64,000 bases of DNA. It comes from Roseibium algicola. Its GTDB lineage: Bacteria > Pseudomonadota > Alphaproteobacteria > Rhizobiales > Stappiaceae. The translations under genes and the position numbers were made by a program. The DNA is taken from the NCBI RefSeq assembly GCF_001999245.1, contig NZ_CP019630.1:4555001-4619000 (forward strand). The letters run 5' to 3'. The notes beneath the pieces were generated by a model, which saw only the letters and a program-made list of their open reading frames with translations, did not search any database and was not told the DNA's origin. Each line of letters begins with the position of its first letter. Positions within the stretch are counted from its first letter, which is position 1. Below, one piece after another: positions 1-7,837 of the stretch.

Positions 1-333
1 GCTCCTGCCCGGAAGGAGGACCCGGGTGAACTGTTCCCATGGGATCGCCTGTCAGAAGCCGGCATCGGTTTATATGTAAAACCGTTTCCACTCGGGGCAG
101 GCCTGCTGATGCAGGAAGGCGATAGCGGCCAGCCTGTTGAAGCGGTGCAGTCAATGCTCGCACTCTATGGCTACGAGTTGGACATCACCGGGGACTTCGA
201 CTTGAAGACACGCCAGGTGGTTGCCGCGTTTCAACGCCATTTCCGACCAGAGAAGGTTGACGGTGTCGTCGATCAATCGACCATCGAAACGTTGCATGCG
301 CTGCTGCGCAAGCTGCCTTCCCTGTCAGCCTGA
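1..333 (+). CDS. N-acetylmuramoyl-L-alanine amidase, C-terminal part (5' truncated by window edge)
   Basis: Only the last 110 codons are present; the frame is open from base 1 and ends at TGA 331-333. The first residues include a DPGELFPW segment followed by a short linker, which resembles the end of the AmpD/AmiD-type amidase_2 domain. The rest (about residues 35-108 of this fragment) looks like a peptidoglycan-binding_1 domain: helices around GQPVEAVQSMLALYGY, the TGDFD turn and the VVAAFQRHF helix. Family members cut the amide bond between MurNAc and L-Ala during wall recycling or remodelling. The catalytic zinc ligands lie outside the window, so activity cannot be judged. Family assignment is fairly firm; the exact subfamily (AmpD or AmiD) is not. 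Confidence 0.8.
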   Translation, partial: APARKEDPGELFPWDRLSEAGIGLYVKPFPLGAGLLMQEGDSGQPVEAVQSMLALYGYELDITGDFDLKTRQVVAAFQRHFRPEKVDGVVDQSTIETLHALLRKLPSLSA

Positions 334-666
334 TCGAACGGTCGGTTTGGTTTTTGTGCGGTTACGAGTTCGGACCAACGAAATAAACGCGCAGTCAACA
401 AAATTAGTTCCCGCAACGCAGCATTTTTAGACGGCTCTGCGCCACGAGTGGTCACAGAATTTCTTCTGATGGCCCATCCATTGCCGAATTGCTTGCTAAT
501 TTTGGCCACAAACTACAGAAAATGACTAAGAACAGCATTAAATTCCTGTAATTTTATGTAATAATTTGAAATAATTCGTGATGTATTAGCGCCCATTTTC
601 GTCCAATAGCTCCGGCATTTCTCCCGCCTGATTTCAACGCAACGAAAACCAAAAGGGCTGGACTGA
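334..666. other. Intergenic region upstream of the lytic transglycosylase gene
   Basis: This 333-bp gap holds no convincing gene. Its second half (about 520-600) is markedly AT-rich compared with the surroundings and probably contains the promoter of the secreted transglycosylase at 667, but I could not fix -35/-10 elements. No clear terminator with a U-tract follows the amidase. Confidence 0.5.
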
Positions 667-1344
667 ATGTTACGGTCATTCAAGACACTTACTGGGGCGC
701 TGTGCCTTTTCGCCTATGCAACCACTCTTGCAGCACCGGCTGCAATGGCTAAAGGTACGGGTTCCGGGTCGGAGCCGATCCTCCATATCATCGACCCGGA
801 CAAGAAGAGCGAACCTGCCGAAGCCAAGCCGTCGGTCGGCTCTGGTTCCAAACCGATCCTGCACATCATTGAATCGAGCAAGCAGGAAACGCAGGAAAAA
901 CCTGCCAAGAAGACAAGAACTGCCAGCCTGACGCGCAAGGTGTCCCCGAAGCGGACGGCTGTTGTCAGCAACGACAAATACGCCAAGCTCATCCGAAAGG
1001 CCGCCGCCAAACATGGTGTGCCGGTCAAGATCGCCAAGGCAGTGGTCCAGGTGGAGAGCAACTTCAATCCGCGTGCACGCGGCAGCGCCGGTGAAGTCGG
1101 TCTGATGCAGATCAAGCCGGCAACCGCGCGTGGCATCGGCTACCGCGGGTCGACCAAGGCGCTCTATGACCCCGAAACCAATCTGGAATGGGGCATGAAG
1201 TATCTTGCCGGCGCACACAAGAAGGCGGGCGGCGACGTTTGTGGCACCATCTTGCGCTACAATGCCGGCCATTTCGCTAAGCGGATGAACCCGGTCAGCA
1301 AGCGCTACTGTTCCAAGGTCAAGCAGATCCTGGCCTCCAGCTAA
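667..1344 (+). CDS. Secreted lytic transglycosylase, SLT domain
   Basis: A 225-residue protein with an N-terminal signal peptide (residues 1-28, hydrophobic core ALCLFAYATTLAA) and a C-terminal SLT (goose-lysozyme-like) domain at about 104-222. The likely catalytic acid is Glu130 in VESNFNP, followed by the family motifs GLMQIKP and RYNAG. Such enzymes cleave the MurNAc-GlcNAc bond with 1,6-anhydro-MurNAc formation in the periplasm. Between the signal peptide and the domain lies a basic, low-complexity linker holding two copies of an 11-residue motif, GSGSEPILHII (32-42) and GSGSKPILHII (58-68). Two cysteines in the domain (DVCGT and RYCSK) could form a disulfide. The gene stands alone, with a strong terminator behind it. 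Domain call is confident; the role of the duplicated motif is unknown. Confidence 0.88.
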   Translation: MLRSFKTLTGALCLFAYATTLAAPAAMAKGTGSGSEPILHIIDPDKKSEPAEAKPSVGSGSKPILHIIESSKQETQEKPAKKTRTASLTRKVSPKRTAVVSNDKYAKLIRKAAAKHGVPVKIAKAVVQVESNFNPRARGSAGEVGLMQIKPATARGIGYRGSTKALYDPETNLEWGMKYLAGAHKKAGGDVCGTILRYNAGHFAKRMNPVSKRYCSKVKQILASS

Positions 1345-1376
1345 AAGCAGCAGGGCGGTCAGCCGTGGGCAAACTG

Positions 1377-1413
1377 AAAACCCCGCCGGGATTTCCGGCG
1401 GGGTTTTCTTTTT
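1377..1413 (+). terminator. Rho-independent terminator after the lytic transglycosylase gene
   Basis: A perfect 9-bp stem CCCCGCCGG (1381-1389) / CCGGCGGGG (1395-1403) with a 5-nt loop is followed by TTTTCTTTTT. An A-tract at 1377-1380 precedes it, so it may also help terminate the convergent reverse-strand gene ending at 1434. Confidence 0.92.
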
Positions 1414-1433
1414 GTGTGCTGAAGGCTGTCAGC

Positions 1434-2108
1434 TTATGCGAACTTCCTGCGGGCGGCTGGAACCGAGGCGGGAACCGGCGTTTCGGCAGGCACATCAGGG
1501 GCCGACAGGGGCTGGCCGAGTGCGGTCACCACAGGCACCACACCAGCCCATATATCGGTCCCGAGATCTTCCTTGTCGTCCACCGGTCCGCCGGTGCGGA
1601 CCTTCGTGCTGACATGGTCGATATCCATGACAAGCACACCGGTTGCCTTGTGTTCCTTCGGCATCATTTCGCGGCATTCATCCCAGCGGCCAGGCAGCAG
1701 ATGGTCGGTGATAGCGGCCAGGGCCTCGATCTGTTCCTGTTCGCTTTCGACAAGCCTCGCCGTGCCATGCACGATCGCGCAGCGATAGTTCATGGAATGA
1801 TGGAAAGCGGAACGCGCGACCACCAGACCATCTACAAGTGTGACGGTAAGGCTCGCCGGTACGCCGTCCGCGTTTGACTTGATGATGCGGGTGGTGCTCG
1901 CTCCATGAATATAGATGCGGTCGTCGATCCGGGCATATGCCATCGGGATCACCATCGGTCGGTCTTCGTGAATGAAGCCGCAATGGGCGACAAGGCCCGC
2001 ATCCAGAATGTCGTAGGCAACGGTCCTGTCGTATCCGCCGCGGTTCATCTGGCGGATCTTGGCATAACGGGGCAGATCCGCTGCCTGGCGTTTTTCCAGA
2101 GTGGACAT
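1434..2108 (-). CDS. Pyridoxamine 5'-phosphate oxidase-like FMN-binding protein (NimA-type)
   Basis: A 224-residue protein. The core (about 15-160) fits the PNPOx-like split-barrel flavin-binding fold: the conserved start AYDILDAGLVAHCGFI, then RPMVIPMAYARIDDRIYIHGA, and a later FHHSMNYRCAIVHGTARLV strand. Relatives include the nitroimidazole reductase NimA and many uncharacterised FMN- or haem-binding proteins; true PdxH enzymes are more distant. I chose the ATG at 2108 because GGAGACGAG stands 3 nt before it; a longer open frame runs to 2582 but overlaps the neighbouring regulator. The C-terminal 35 residues are Pro/Ala-rich and probably disordered. It is divergent from a MocR-type regulator, an arrangement often seen for this family and suggesting regulation linked to PLP. 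Substrate unknown. Confidence 0.82.
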   Translation of the reverse strand: MSTLEKRQAADLPRYAKIRQMNRGGYDRTVAYDILDAGLVAHCGFIHEDRPMVIPMAYARIDDRIYIHGASTTRIIKSNADGVPASLTVTLVDGLVVARSAFHHSMNYRCAIVHGTARLVESEQEQIEALAAITDHLLPGRWDECREMMPKEHKATGVLVMDIDHVSTKVRTGGPVDDKEDLGTDIWAGVVPVVTALGQPLSAPDVPAETPVPASVPAARRKFA

Positions 2109-2192
2109 GGTCTCGTCTCCAATTGACTGTTTGTCTTGTGTTGTGCTGTTTGTCCGATAAATTGGCTCCAAAGAAGGTCCGGTTTTTGGAAA

Positions 2193-3665
2193 ATGACAGA
2201 ACCAGTTTTTCCTGAAGGCATCCTGTCTCTTGAGCGGTCGGCAGACGTGCCATTGGCGGAACAGATCTATCGCGGCTTTCGTGACGCCGTGCGCACAGGC
2301 TTGCTGCGCTCGGGAACAAAGTTGCCATCCACGCGGCGGTTGGCGGCGTCGCTCAACGTTGGACGCAACACCGTCAACACGGCTTATGACCTTCTGCAAG
2401 CCGAAGGTGTGATCACCGTGCGCACCGGCGCTGCTCCCCGCATTACCGAAGGGCTGGTGCTGGAAGGTGTGCAGGCGCAGCGCAAGGTGGAAGCATTCGG
2501 GCTGAAGCTGTCGCAACGAGGCAGGACACTGAGTGCCAACTTGCGCGGCGAGGGGTGGGCCTATCGCCAGGGAGGCTTGCAACCGGGTGCGCCAGCACTT
2601 GATCTGTTTCCCTACGAGGAATGGGCAAGATCACTGCGCAGGGCCGCCCGGCTCGAGCGCAGCGCGGATCTCCACTATCAGAATTTTGCCGGTCTTGAGG
2701 TGCTCAAGCGGCAGATCGCCCGGCACCTTGCGGCCGAACGCGGGGTTCGGGCTGACCCTCATCGGATTCTTGTCACCAGCTCAACACAGGCCAGCCTGAC
2801 GATGCTCAGCCAGGTGCTCACTGATCCGGGTGACGACGTCTGGCTGGAGGAGCCCGGCTACCTCGGCGCGCGGACGGCCTTTTCCGGGGCAGGTCTGACG
2901 ATCCGGCCGCTGCCGACCGACGGCGAGGGCGCGGACGCGTCGAAGATGGCTCATCTGGATCAGCCGCCAAAGCTGATCTATGTCACACCGTCCCATCACT
3001 ATCCCCTTGGGGCACGCATGCCCTTGGCGAGGCGTCTGATGCTTCTTGATGTTGCGCGCACCTGCGGCGCGGTGATCCTGGAAGACGACTATGACAGCGA
3101 GTTCCTGTTCGAGGGCCGGCCTGTGGCTGCGCTGCACGGTCTGGCGGATGAGGGACAGGTTGTTTACATGGGCACGTTCGCGAAGAGCCTGCTCCCCGGG
3201 CTCCGGATTGCCTATTGCGTCGTGCCTGAGGTTCTTGTGGCCCCGCTCACCCAAACCATGCGCAATATCGGCTGTTCTGCCAATGTTCAGGCCCAGGCTG
3301 CACTCGCCCACTTCATGGATTGCGGGGCCTATCAGAAGCACCTGAAACAGATCCGTCCGGTCTATCTCGAGCGGGGGACGATGCTCGCCGGCGCGTTACG
3401 GCAGAGGCTGGGCAATCGTGTGGAAGTTGCGCCTCTTACAGGCAATGTGCAGTTGACGGTCATGTTCCGGGAGCCCGTCAACGATATTGCCCTTGCAGTC
3501 GCCATGCAGGACCACGGCTTTGCCGTTTCACCGCTCAGCAATTGTTATCTAGCCGCAGGAGGGCGGCCGGGGCTTATTGTCGGCTTTGCCGGTGCGAATG
3601 CACGGCAGATCGAGGAGGGCGTGGACACCCTTGCCGGTTTGCTTGGTACTGGACACGCGCATTGA
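2193..3665 (+). CDS. MocR/PdxR-type GntR regulator with aminotransferase-like domain
   Basis: A 490-residue fusion protein. Residues 1-85 form a GntR winged helix (AEQIYRGFRDAVRTGLL, LPSTRRLAASLNVGRNTVN, LQAEGVI), and residues about 125-485 form a fold-type I aminotransferase domain that binds PLP. The PLP-binding lysine is the K in MGTFAKSLLPG, and the upstream ILEDDYDSEF carries the aspartate that contacts the pyridine nitrogen. MocR proteins use PLP as a sensor or cofactor to control PLP, GABA or taurine genes. The open frame extends 19 codons upstream to 2136, but that part is Cys-rich and family-atypical, so the ATG at 2193 is preferred. It is divergent from the FMN-binding protein gene (start 2108), its most likely target. 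Confidence 0.88.
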   Translation: MTEPVFPEGILSLERSADVPLAEQIYRGFRDAVRTGLLRSGTKLPSTRRLAASLNVGRNTVNTAYDLLQAEGVITVRTGAAPRITEGLVLEGVQAQRKVEAFGLKLSQRGRTLSANLRGEGWAYRQGGLQPGAPALDLFPYEEWARSLRRAARLERSADLHYQNFAGLEVLKRQIARHLAAERGVRADPHRILVTSSTQASLTMLSQVLTDPGDDVWLEEPGYLGARTAFSGAGLTIRPLPTDGEGADASKMAHLDQPPKLIYVTPSHHYPLGARMPLARRLMLLDVARTCGAVILEDDYDSEFLFEGRPVAALHGLADEGQVVYMGTFAKSLLPGLRIAYCVVPEVLVAPLTQTMRNIGCSANVQAQAALAHFMDCGAYQKHLKQIRPVYLERGTMLAGALRQRLGNRVEVAPLTGNVQLTVMFREPVNDIALAVAMQDHGFAVSPLSNCYLAAGGRPGLIVGFAGANARQIEEGVDTLAGLLGTGHAH

Positions 3666-3676
3666 CCAGTCTTCCT

Positions 3677-4327
3677 TCAAAGCCGCATGGTCGGGACGTC
3701 CCCGTGAACGATCAGCGAGGCTTCTGTTGCGGAGATGACATCATCGACACTCAGGCCGGGGCCCGTTTCTCGAAGGACGAGGCCGTCGTCCGTGGGTTCG
3801 ATCACGGCCATTTCCGTCACGATCAGGCTGACACGACGGCGAGCCGTCAGGGGAAGTGTGCATTCCTTCAGGATCTTGGGGTGGCCCTTGGCCGTGTGAA
3901 CCATTGCGACGATCACCTGTTTGGCGCCGGCCACAAGATCCATTGCACCGCCCATGCCCGGAACCATCTTGCCCGGTATCATCCAGTTCGCGAGATAGCC
4001 ACGTTCATCCACCTGCAGGCCGCCGAGAACCGTCATGTCCAGATGGCCGCCGCGGATCAGGCCGAAGCTCATGGCGCTGTCGATGGAAGCAGCTCCCGGA
4101 ACGGCGGTCACGAAACCGCCGCCGGCATCGGTGAGGTCGGGGTCTTCCATCCCTTCCGGCGGGCGGGCGCCCAGGCCGATCACACCGTTTTCGGCCTGAA
4201 AGAAGACATGCACTTCCTTCGGCAGGTAATTGGCCACCAGTGACGGCAGGCCGATGCCGAGATTGACCAGCGTACTGGCCTTGATTTCCTGTGCCACGCG
4301 GCGGGCGATGATTTCCTTGTCGTCCAT
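3677..4327 (-). CDS. atoA: CoA-transferase subunit B (AtoA-like)
   Basis: A 216-residue beta subunit of a family I 3-oxoacid/acetate CoA-transferase. The active-site glutamate that forms the acyl-CoA anhydride is Glu46 in the ENG motif, and the GGAMDLV and PGKMVPGMGG motifs are intact. Its length matches E. coli AtoA. With the alpha subunit encoded just upstream it should move CoA between acetyl-CoA or succinyl-CoA and acetoacetate or other short-chain acids in the cytoplasm. The start codon shares base 4327 with the alpha-subunit stop (TGATG), which implies translational coupling. The gene ends 11 bp from the convergent MocR gene. The acid preference (acetate/butyrate versus succinate) cannot be read from sequence alone. 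Confidence 0.92.
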   Translation of the reverse strand: MDDKEIIARRVAQEIKASTLVNLGIGLPSLVANYLPKEVHVFFQAENGVIGLGARPPEGMEDPDLTDAGGGFVTAVPGAASIDSAMSFGLIRGGHLDMTVLGGLQVDERGYLANWMIPGKMVPGMGGAMDLVAGAKQVIVAMVHTAKGHPKILKECTLPLTARRRVSLIVTEMAVIEPTDDGLVLRETGPGLSVDDVISATEASLIVHGDVPTMRL

Positions 4328-4980
4328 CAGGCTGCCCTTTCCAGAAGATGATCGACGAGAATGCCGGGTGTTTTCACGCTATCTGGCGAAATCACACCCA
4401 CGGGTACGATCGTGTGCGGTTCCGCGATAACGGTCTTGCCCGCCAGAGCCATGGTCGGGTTGAAATTGTGGGCGGTGAGGGAATACTCCAGATTGCCGAC
4501 GTAGTCCGCCCGGTAGGCGGCCAAAAGGGCGAAATCGCCATGGATGGGGGTCTCCAGAAGATATTCCTTGCCGTCGACGGTGATCTTCTGCTTGCCTTCT
4601 TCGACGAGCGTGCCGATGCCGGTCGGGGTCAGGATGCCACCCAGACCGACGCCGGCCGCCCGGATGCGTTCGACCAGCGTCCCCTGGGGAACCAGTTCGA
4701 CATCAATCTCGCCGGATATCATCTTCTGCTGGGTTTCCGGGTTGAGGCCGATGTGAGAAGCGATCACCCTTGAAACCGAACCTGCGCTGACGAGCTTGCC
4801 GATGCCACGACCCGGCATGGCCGTGTCATTGGCGACAATCGTCAGGTTTCTGGTGCCTTTCGCCACGATGGCGTCAATCAACCGGTGGGGCGACCCCACC
4901 CCCATGAAACCTCCCACCAGCAGGGTGGCTCCGTCTGGAATGAGGTCCGCAGCTTCCTGCGTCTTGATCGCGTGTTTCAC
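4327..4980 (-). CDS. atoD: CoA-transferase subunit A (AtoD-like)
   Basis: A 217-residue alpha subunit of a family I CoA-transferase, close to E. coli AtoD in length and motif order: the GGFMGVGSP glycine-rich loop near the N-terminus, SHIGLNPETQQKMISGE and VELVPQGTLVERIR in the middle, and HNFNPTMALA near the end. It pairs with the beta subunit encoded immediately downstream. Start is GTG at 4980; the purine-rich GGGGGACG just ahead serves as ribosome-binding site. That site lies inside a strong predicted mRNA hairpin (4984-5017), so translation may be controlled by leader structure. The MCP gene on the same strand ends 130 bp upstream, but the two intervening inverted repeats argue for a separate transcript. 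Confidence 0.92.
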   Translation of the reverse strand: MKHAIKTQEAADLIPDGATLLVGGFMGVGSPHRLIDAIVAKGTRNLTIVANDTAMPGRGIGKLVSAGSVSRVIASHIGLNPETQQKMISGEIDVELVPQGTLVERIRAAGVGLGGILTPTGIGTLVEEGKQKITVDGKEYLLETPIHGDFALLAAYRADYVGNLEYSLTAHNFNPTMALAGKTVIAEPHTIVPVGVISPDSVKTPGILVDHLLERAA

Positions 4981-4983
4981 GAA

Positions 4984-5017
4984 AACGTCCCCCGGAATGA
5001 AATCCTAAGGGGACGTT
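4984..5017 (-). promoter_or_regulatory. Leader hairpin enclosing the ribosome-binding site of atoD
   Basis: On the reverse strand AACGTCCCC (5017-5009) pairs perfectly with GGGGACGTT (4992-4984); a further GGA/TCC pair can form inside the loop. The right arm is the Shine-Dalgarno region of the GTG start at 4980, so the fold would hide it. Whether it responds to a ligand, temperature or a protein is unknown. Confidence 0.5.
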
Positions 5018-5025
5018 AGCCGCTG

Positions 5026-5059
5026 GCGTCGCACAAGAGAAATGAAGTTTGTGCGACGC
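5026..5059. promoter_or_regulatory. Perfect 11-bp inverted repeat between the MCP and atoDA genes
   Basis: GCGTCGCACAA (5026-5036) and TTGTGCGACGC (5049-5059) are exact inverted copies separated by 12 bp, so the half-site centres are 23 bp apart (about two helical turns). No U-tract follows on either strand, which makes a terminator unlikely. It resembles the operator of a dimeric or tetrameric regulator of atoDA, or the base of a leader hairpin. No cognate regulator can be named. Confidence 0.5.
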
Positions 5060-5109
5060 AGTATTATTACCGAGACCGTGAACCCACTACAGGGCTCGAT
5101 CAAGGCTGG

Positions 5110-6795
5110 TTACGCTGCCCGCACCTTGCCCAGGAAGTCCTGCATGGCGTGGCGCAGTGTATTGGACTGTTCATGCAATTCGCCGACAGCCGCATTCATG
5201 TCCGAGCTCAGGTTTGCCGTTTCGCTGGCAGCGCCACTGACCTCGGAAATGGATCTCGAAACGCTTTCGGTACCCTGTGCGGCTTCGGAGACGCTGCTGG
5301 CGATTTCGGTCGTTGCCAGGTTCTGTTCTTCCGCTGCACCGGACATGGCGTGCGTGTTTTCCGAAATCTTCTGGACGAGACCGGCAACAGACTCGGTTGC
5401 TTCTGTCGAAGCATCCGCGGCCTGGCGCATTTCCGTGATCTGCCGGTCGATTTCCTCCGTCGCCTTGGATGTCTGTTCCGCGAGTGCCTTGACCTCGGAT
5501 GCAACAACGGCAAAGCCCTTTCCGGCCTCGCCGGCACGGGCAGCTTCAATGGTCGCGTTGAGGGCGAGCAGGTTGGTCTGTTCGGCAATATCGGTGATCA
5601 GCTTCGTAACGTCGCCGATGCGCGAAACCACCTGCTGCACCGTCGCCACGGCTTCGTTGGATCGCCCGACTTCATGTTCCGCTTCCTGGGCGATTTCCGA
5701 GGATGATCGCACCTGTTCCGTGATTGCACGGATGGAAGCTGAAAGTTCCTCTGTCGCGCTGGCAACGGTATTCACGTTGGTGGTTGCCTGTTCTGCTGCT
5801 GCCGAAACGGCCAGGGCCTGGTCCGTGGTGTTGTTGGCAATCGTTGACAGTGATCCGGCGGAACTGGTCAGCGCATCCAGTCTTGTAATCATCCCGTCGC
5901 AGATGTTGAGGACAGTTGCTTCGAAGTCGCTGGCAACCTTCTCCATTTCCTCGCGCTTGATGCGTTCGGCGTTGATGCGTTCCGCTTCAGCCTGTTGCTC
6001 AAGTTCGCGTGTGCGGATCAGGTTTTCTCGGAAGACGCCGAGCGCGCGGCCGAGAAGACCGATTTCGTCCTTACGGTCGCTGATATCAACCGTCTGAGAC
6101 GTGTCTCCGGCCGACAGCTTGTCGGTTATGACGGACAGTCTCGATAGCGGCGCTGAAATCGCGATGTGATTGAGGAAGCCGAGGATCATCGCAAGCACGG
6201 TGAGGATCAGTGTGCTGGAGAGCGAGACGATCTGGACCGTGTTCAGTGACCTGTTCTGGGCAATAACCGATTTCTGCCGTTCCGCATCAACCGCATCGGC
6301 AAGCTGTCGGCTTTGCTGCTGAACAGCTGACAAAAGACCCGAGCTTTCCGGTGTCAGGTCAATCGCACGCGCCATGTCGACCGTCTCCGGTGTGCGCATA
6401 AGTTCGATCTGGCGTGCGGCAATCTGGCTGTACCAGGTTTCCCAGCTTGATTTCAGTTCGGAGAGATGGCTTTGAAACTCAGGCAGGCTCGCGTCGACAA
6501 GTGAGCCGACTTCCGAAAACCCTGTCTGAATTTCATCGTTCAGATCCTGGGACCGGGTGAGAAGATCTCGGTTGCCGGTGAGCAGAAAGGATTTCACCGA
6601 CAAAGCCTGCGCTGCGATCTTTTCCGTGAGTTCAGCCGTTTCCACGTTGAGATCCGACAGGTTGTTTGCTGTCTTGACTTCATCCAGAGCCGAATGCGTC
6701 TGATAGGCACTCATGCCACCGGCCACTGCGCCGACCAATGCGAGCGTCAGGAACCCTGCGGCGATCTTTTTGCTGACGGATAGATTTTTGAACAT
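5110..6795 (-). CDS. Methyl-accepting chemotaxis protein with CHASE3-like sensor
   Basis: A 561-residue chemoreceptor. TM1 spans about residues 11-30, TM2 about 188-208, and between them lies a helical periplasmic domain with a CHASE3-like pattern ([17 protein letters not shown]). A HAMP domain follows (about 208-262), then the cytoplasmic signalling coiled coil with the conserved hairpin tip [20 protein letters not shown]. The C-terminus (FLGKVRAA) lacks a NWETF-type CheR/CheB tether. It would pass ligand signals to CheA-CheW. The gene lies 12 bp downstream of a small secreted protein gene on the same strand, so the two are probably one operon and the secreted protein may feed the receptor. 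Ligand unknown. Confidence 0.93.
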   Translation of the reverse strand: MFKNLSVSKKIAAGFLTLALVGAVAGGMSAYQTHSALDEVKTANNLSDLNVETAELTEKIAAQALSVKSFLLTGNRDLLTRSQDLNDEIQTGFSEVGSLVDASLPEFQSHLSELKSSWETWYSQIAARQIELMRTPETVDMARAIDLTPESSGLLSAVQQQSRQLADAVDAERQKSVIAQNRSLNTVQIVSLSSTLILTVLAMILGFLNHIAISAPLSRLSVITDKLSAGDTSQTVDISDRKDEIGLLGRALGVFRENLIRTRELEQQAEAERINAERIKREEMEKVASDFEATVLNICDGMITRLDALTSSAGSLSTIANNTTDQALAVSAAAEQATTNVNTVASATEELSASIRAITEQVRSSSEIAQEAEHEVGRSNEAVATVQQVVSRIGDVTKLITDIAEQTNLLALNATIEAARAGEAGKGFAVVASEVKALAEQTSKATEEIDRQITEMRQAADASTEATESVAGLVQKISENTHAMSGAAEEQNLATTEIASSVSEAAQGTESVSRSISEVSGAASETANLSSDMNAAVGELHEQSNTLRHAMQDFLGKVRAA

Positions 6796-6807
6796 GGTAT
6801 TTCCCGC

Positions 6808-7410
6808 TTAAGATCCCGTACCGTGACGACGCATCAGTTCGGTCAGGTTGAATTCGACTGTTGCAGCCCCGATGGCTTTCTTGGTTTCGGGGTCAGTGAT
6901 CGTCATGTTGAGCTGGGCACGCCAGATCTTGCTGCCGTCGTCCCATTCCGGTTCGTCGATGAAAACGGTTTCAGGGCCGTTCGGGAAGGTCTTCTGGAAC
7001 TTGGCCTCGTCTCCCTGCCAGTAGTCGCTGGTAATCGCACTTTGCCCGACGTTCAGACCGTTCGCGTCCATGACGAAGATTTCAGGATAGAGGCCGAGGG
7101 ACCCTGCCTGAACGCGCAGGAGGTAGATCGACAAGGGGGCGGACAAGGTCGCGGAAATCAGAGGCTTGTCCGCTGCTTCGCGTTCCTGTCGCCATTGGGC
7201 GTCCAGTGCGTCGATGTCTGCCTGTGAAAGAGACCCGCGCAAATTGTTTTGTGCGTTGATCGACAAGGCGACAATCGGGTTGGAAAGCCATTCGGCAACG
7301 GCTTCCACAATCTCCGGCTGGATCAACGCTTTCGCATCGGGCGGTGTTTCCGCAGCCTGGGCTGCAGTTGCCAGCATGATCGCAGGCAGGAAGACGCACA
7401 GTTGACGCAT
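6808..7410 (-). CDS. Small secreted protein with PDC/Cache-like features, partner of the MCP
   Basis: A 200-residue protein with a clear signal peptide (QLCVFLPAIMLATAAQA, cleavage after AQA) and no further membrane segment. The middle part (IFVMDANGLNVGQSAITSDYWQGD, followed by the TFPNG stretch and an FIDEPEWDD strand) resembles the ligand-facing half of PDC/Cache sensor domains, here without any attached kinase or receptor. I set the start at the ATG at 7410 because GGAG lies 6 nt ahead; in-frame ATGs at 7422 and 7434 lack such a site. It is encoded 12 bp before the chemoreceptor gene, which suggests a periplasmic binding partner that docks on the receptor. The Cache resemblance is my reading of motifs and needs a profile search; the secretion call is firm. 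Confidence 0.7.
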   Translation of the reverse strand: MRQLCVFLPAIMLATAAQAAETPPDAKALIQPEIVEAVAEWLSNPIVALSINAQNNLRGSLSQADIDALDAQWRQEREAADKPLISATLSAPLSIYLLRVQAGSLGLYPEIFVMDANGLNVGQSAITSDYWQGDEAKFQKTFPNGPETVFIDEPEWDDGSKIWRAQLNMTITDPETKKAIGAATVEFNLTELMRRHGTGS

Positions 7411-7802
7411 TTTTAGCTCCATGTTTGTTCCCATTACCTTCCGTCACATGGGTTTCTTATTGCTTAATATTTCGGCAACGGCGGGAAAAAGTTTTTATCT
7501 TTCGATGACCTAGTAAAAATTTATATTGATATTTTTTACAGTAACTAGAATTACTTTCCTCTTTTTCCGTTCCGGGGTTGGCGGGTTTTGCCGCAGGCTC
7601 TTGGGTGCCTGGCCCGATGGCACCTTGACAGTTTTGCCAGTCTATAGCCCTGCAAGAGCTAGCTTGCGTGAGGATTGTGAAGCGTACGAACGGGTGAGGA
7701 GGGGGGGCAAAGTCGCAGCCGCCAGTGGACGGCAGGTTGGCGGAATGACACAGGACCGGGACGCTATCCCGGGAATTCGCGCAGCACGGCATCGACTGTC
7801 GC
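7411..7802. other. Intergenic region between the MCP operon and rnpB
   Basis: The part next to the MCP operon (about 7480-7565) is strongly AT-rich and likely carries that operon's reverse-strand promoter. The part near rnpB has normal GC. A 100-codon open frame at 7526-7828 runs into the rnpB promoter and has no ribosome-binding site or recognisable domain, so I do not call it a gene. Confidence 0.5.
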
Positions 7803-7831
7803 TTGACCTTGTCCGCAAAGCCTCCTAAGTC
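7803..7831 (+). promoter_or_regulatory. Predicted promoter of rnpB
   Basis: TTGACC (7803-7808) and TAAGTC (7826-7831) are 17 bp apart and would start transcription near G7838, which is the first base of the P1 helix of the RNase P RNA. The -35 box is near consensus and the -10 box weak. Confidence 0.55.
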
Positions 7832-7837
7832 CCATGC

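Noticed and set aside
2109..2582. N-terminal extension of the FMN-binding protein
   Set aside because: The frame stays open to 2582, but this overlaps the MocR gene, lacks homology-like features, and a good ribosome-binding site marks 2108.
7469..7497. Possible sigma-28-like promoter (TAAA ... GCCGAAAT) ahead of the MCP operon
   Set aside because: The spacing is about two bases too long and the -10 match partial; most Rhizobiales lack FliA, so the match is likely chance.
7526..7828. 100-codon forward open frame just before rnpB
   Set aside because: No ribosome-binding site, no recognisable domain, odd composition, and it runs into the -10 region of the rnpB promoter.
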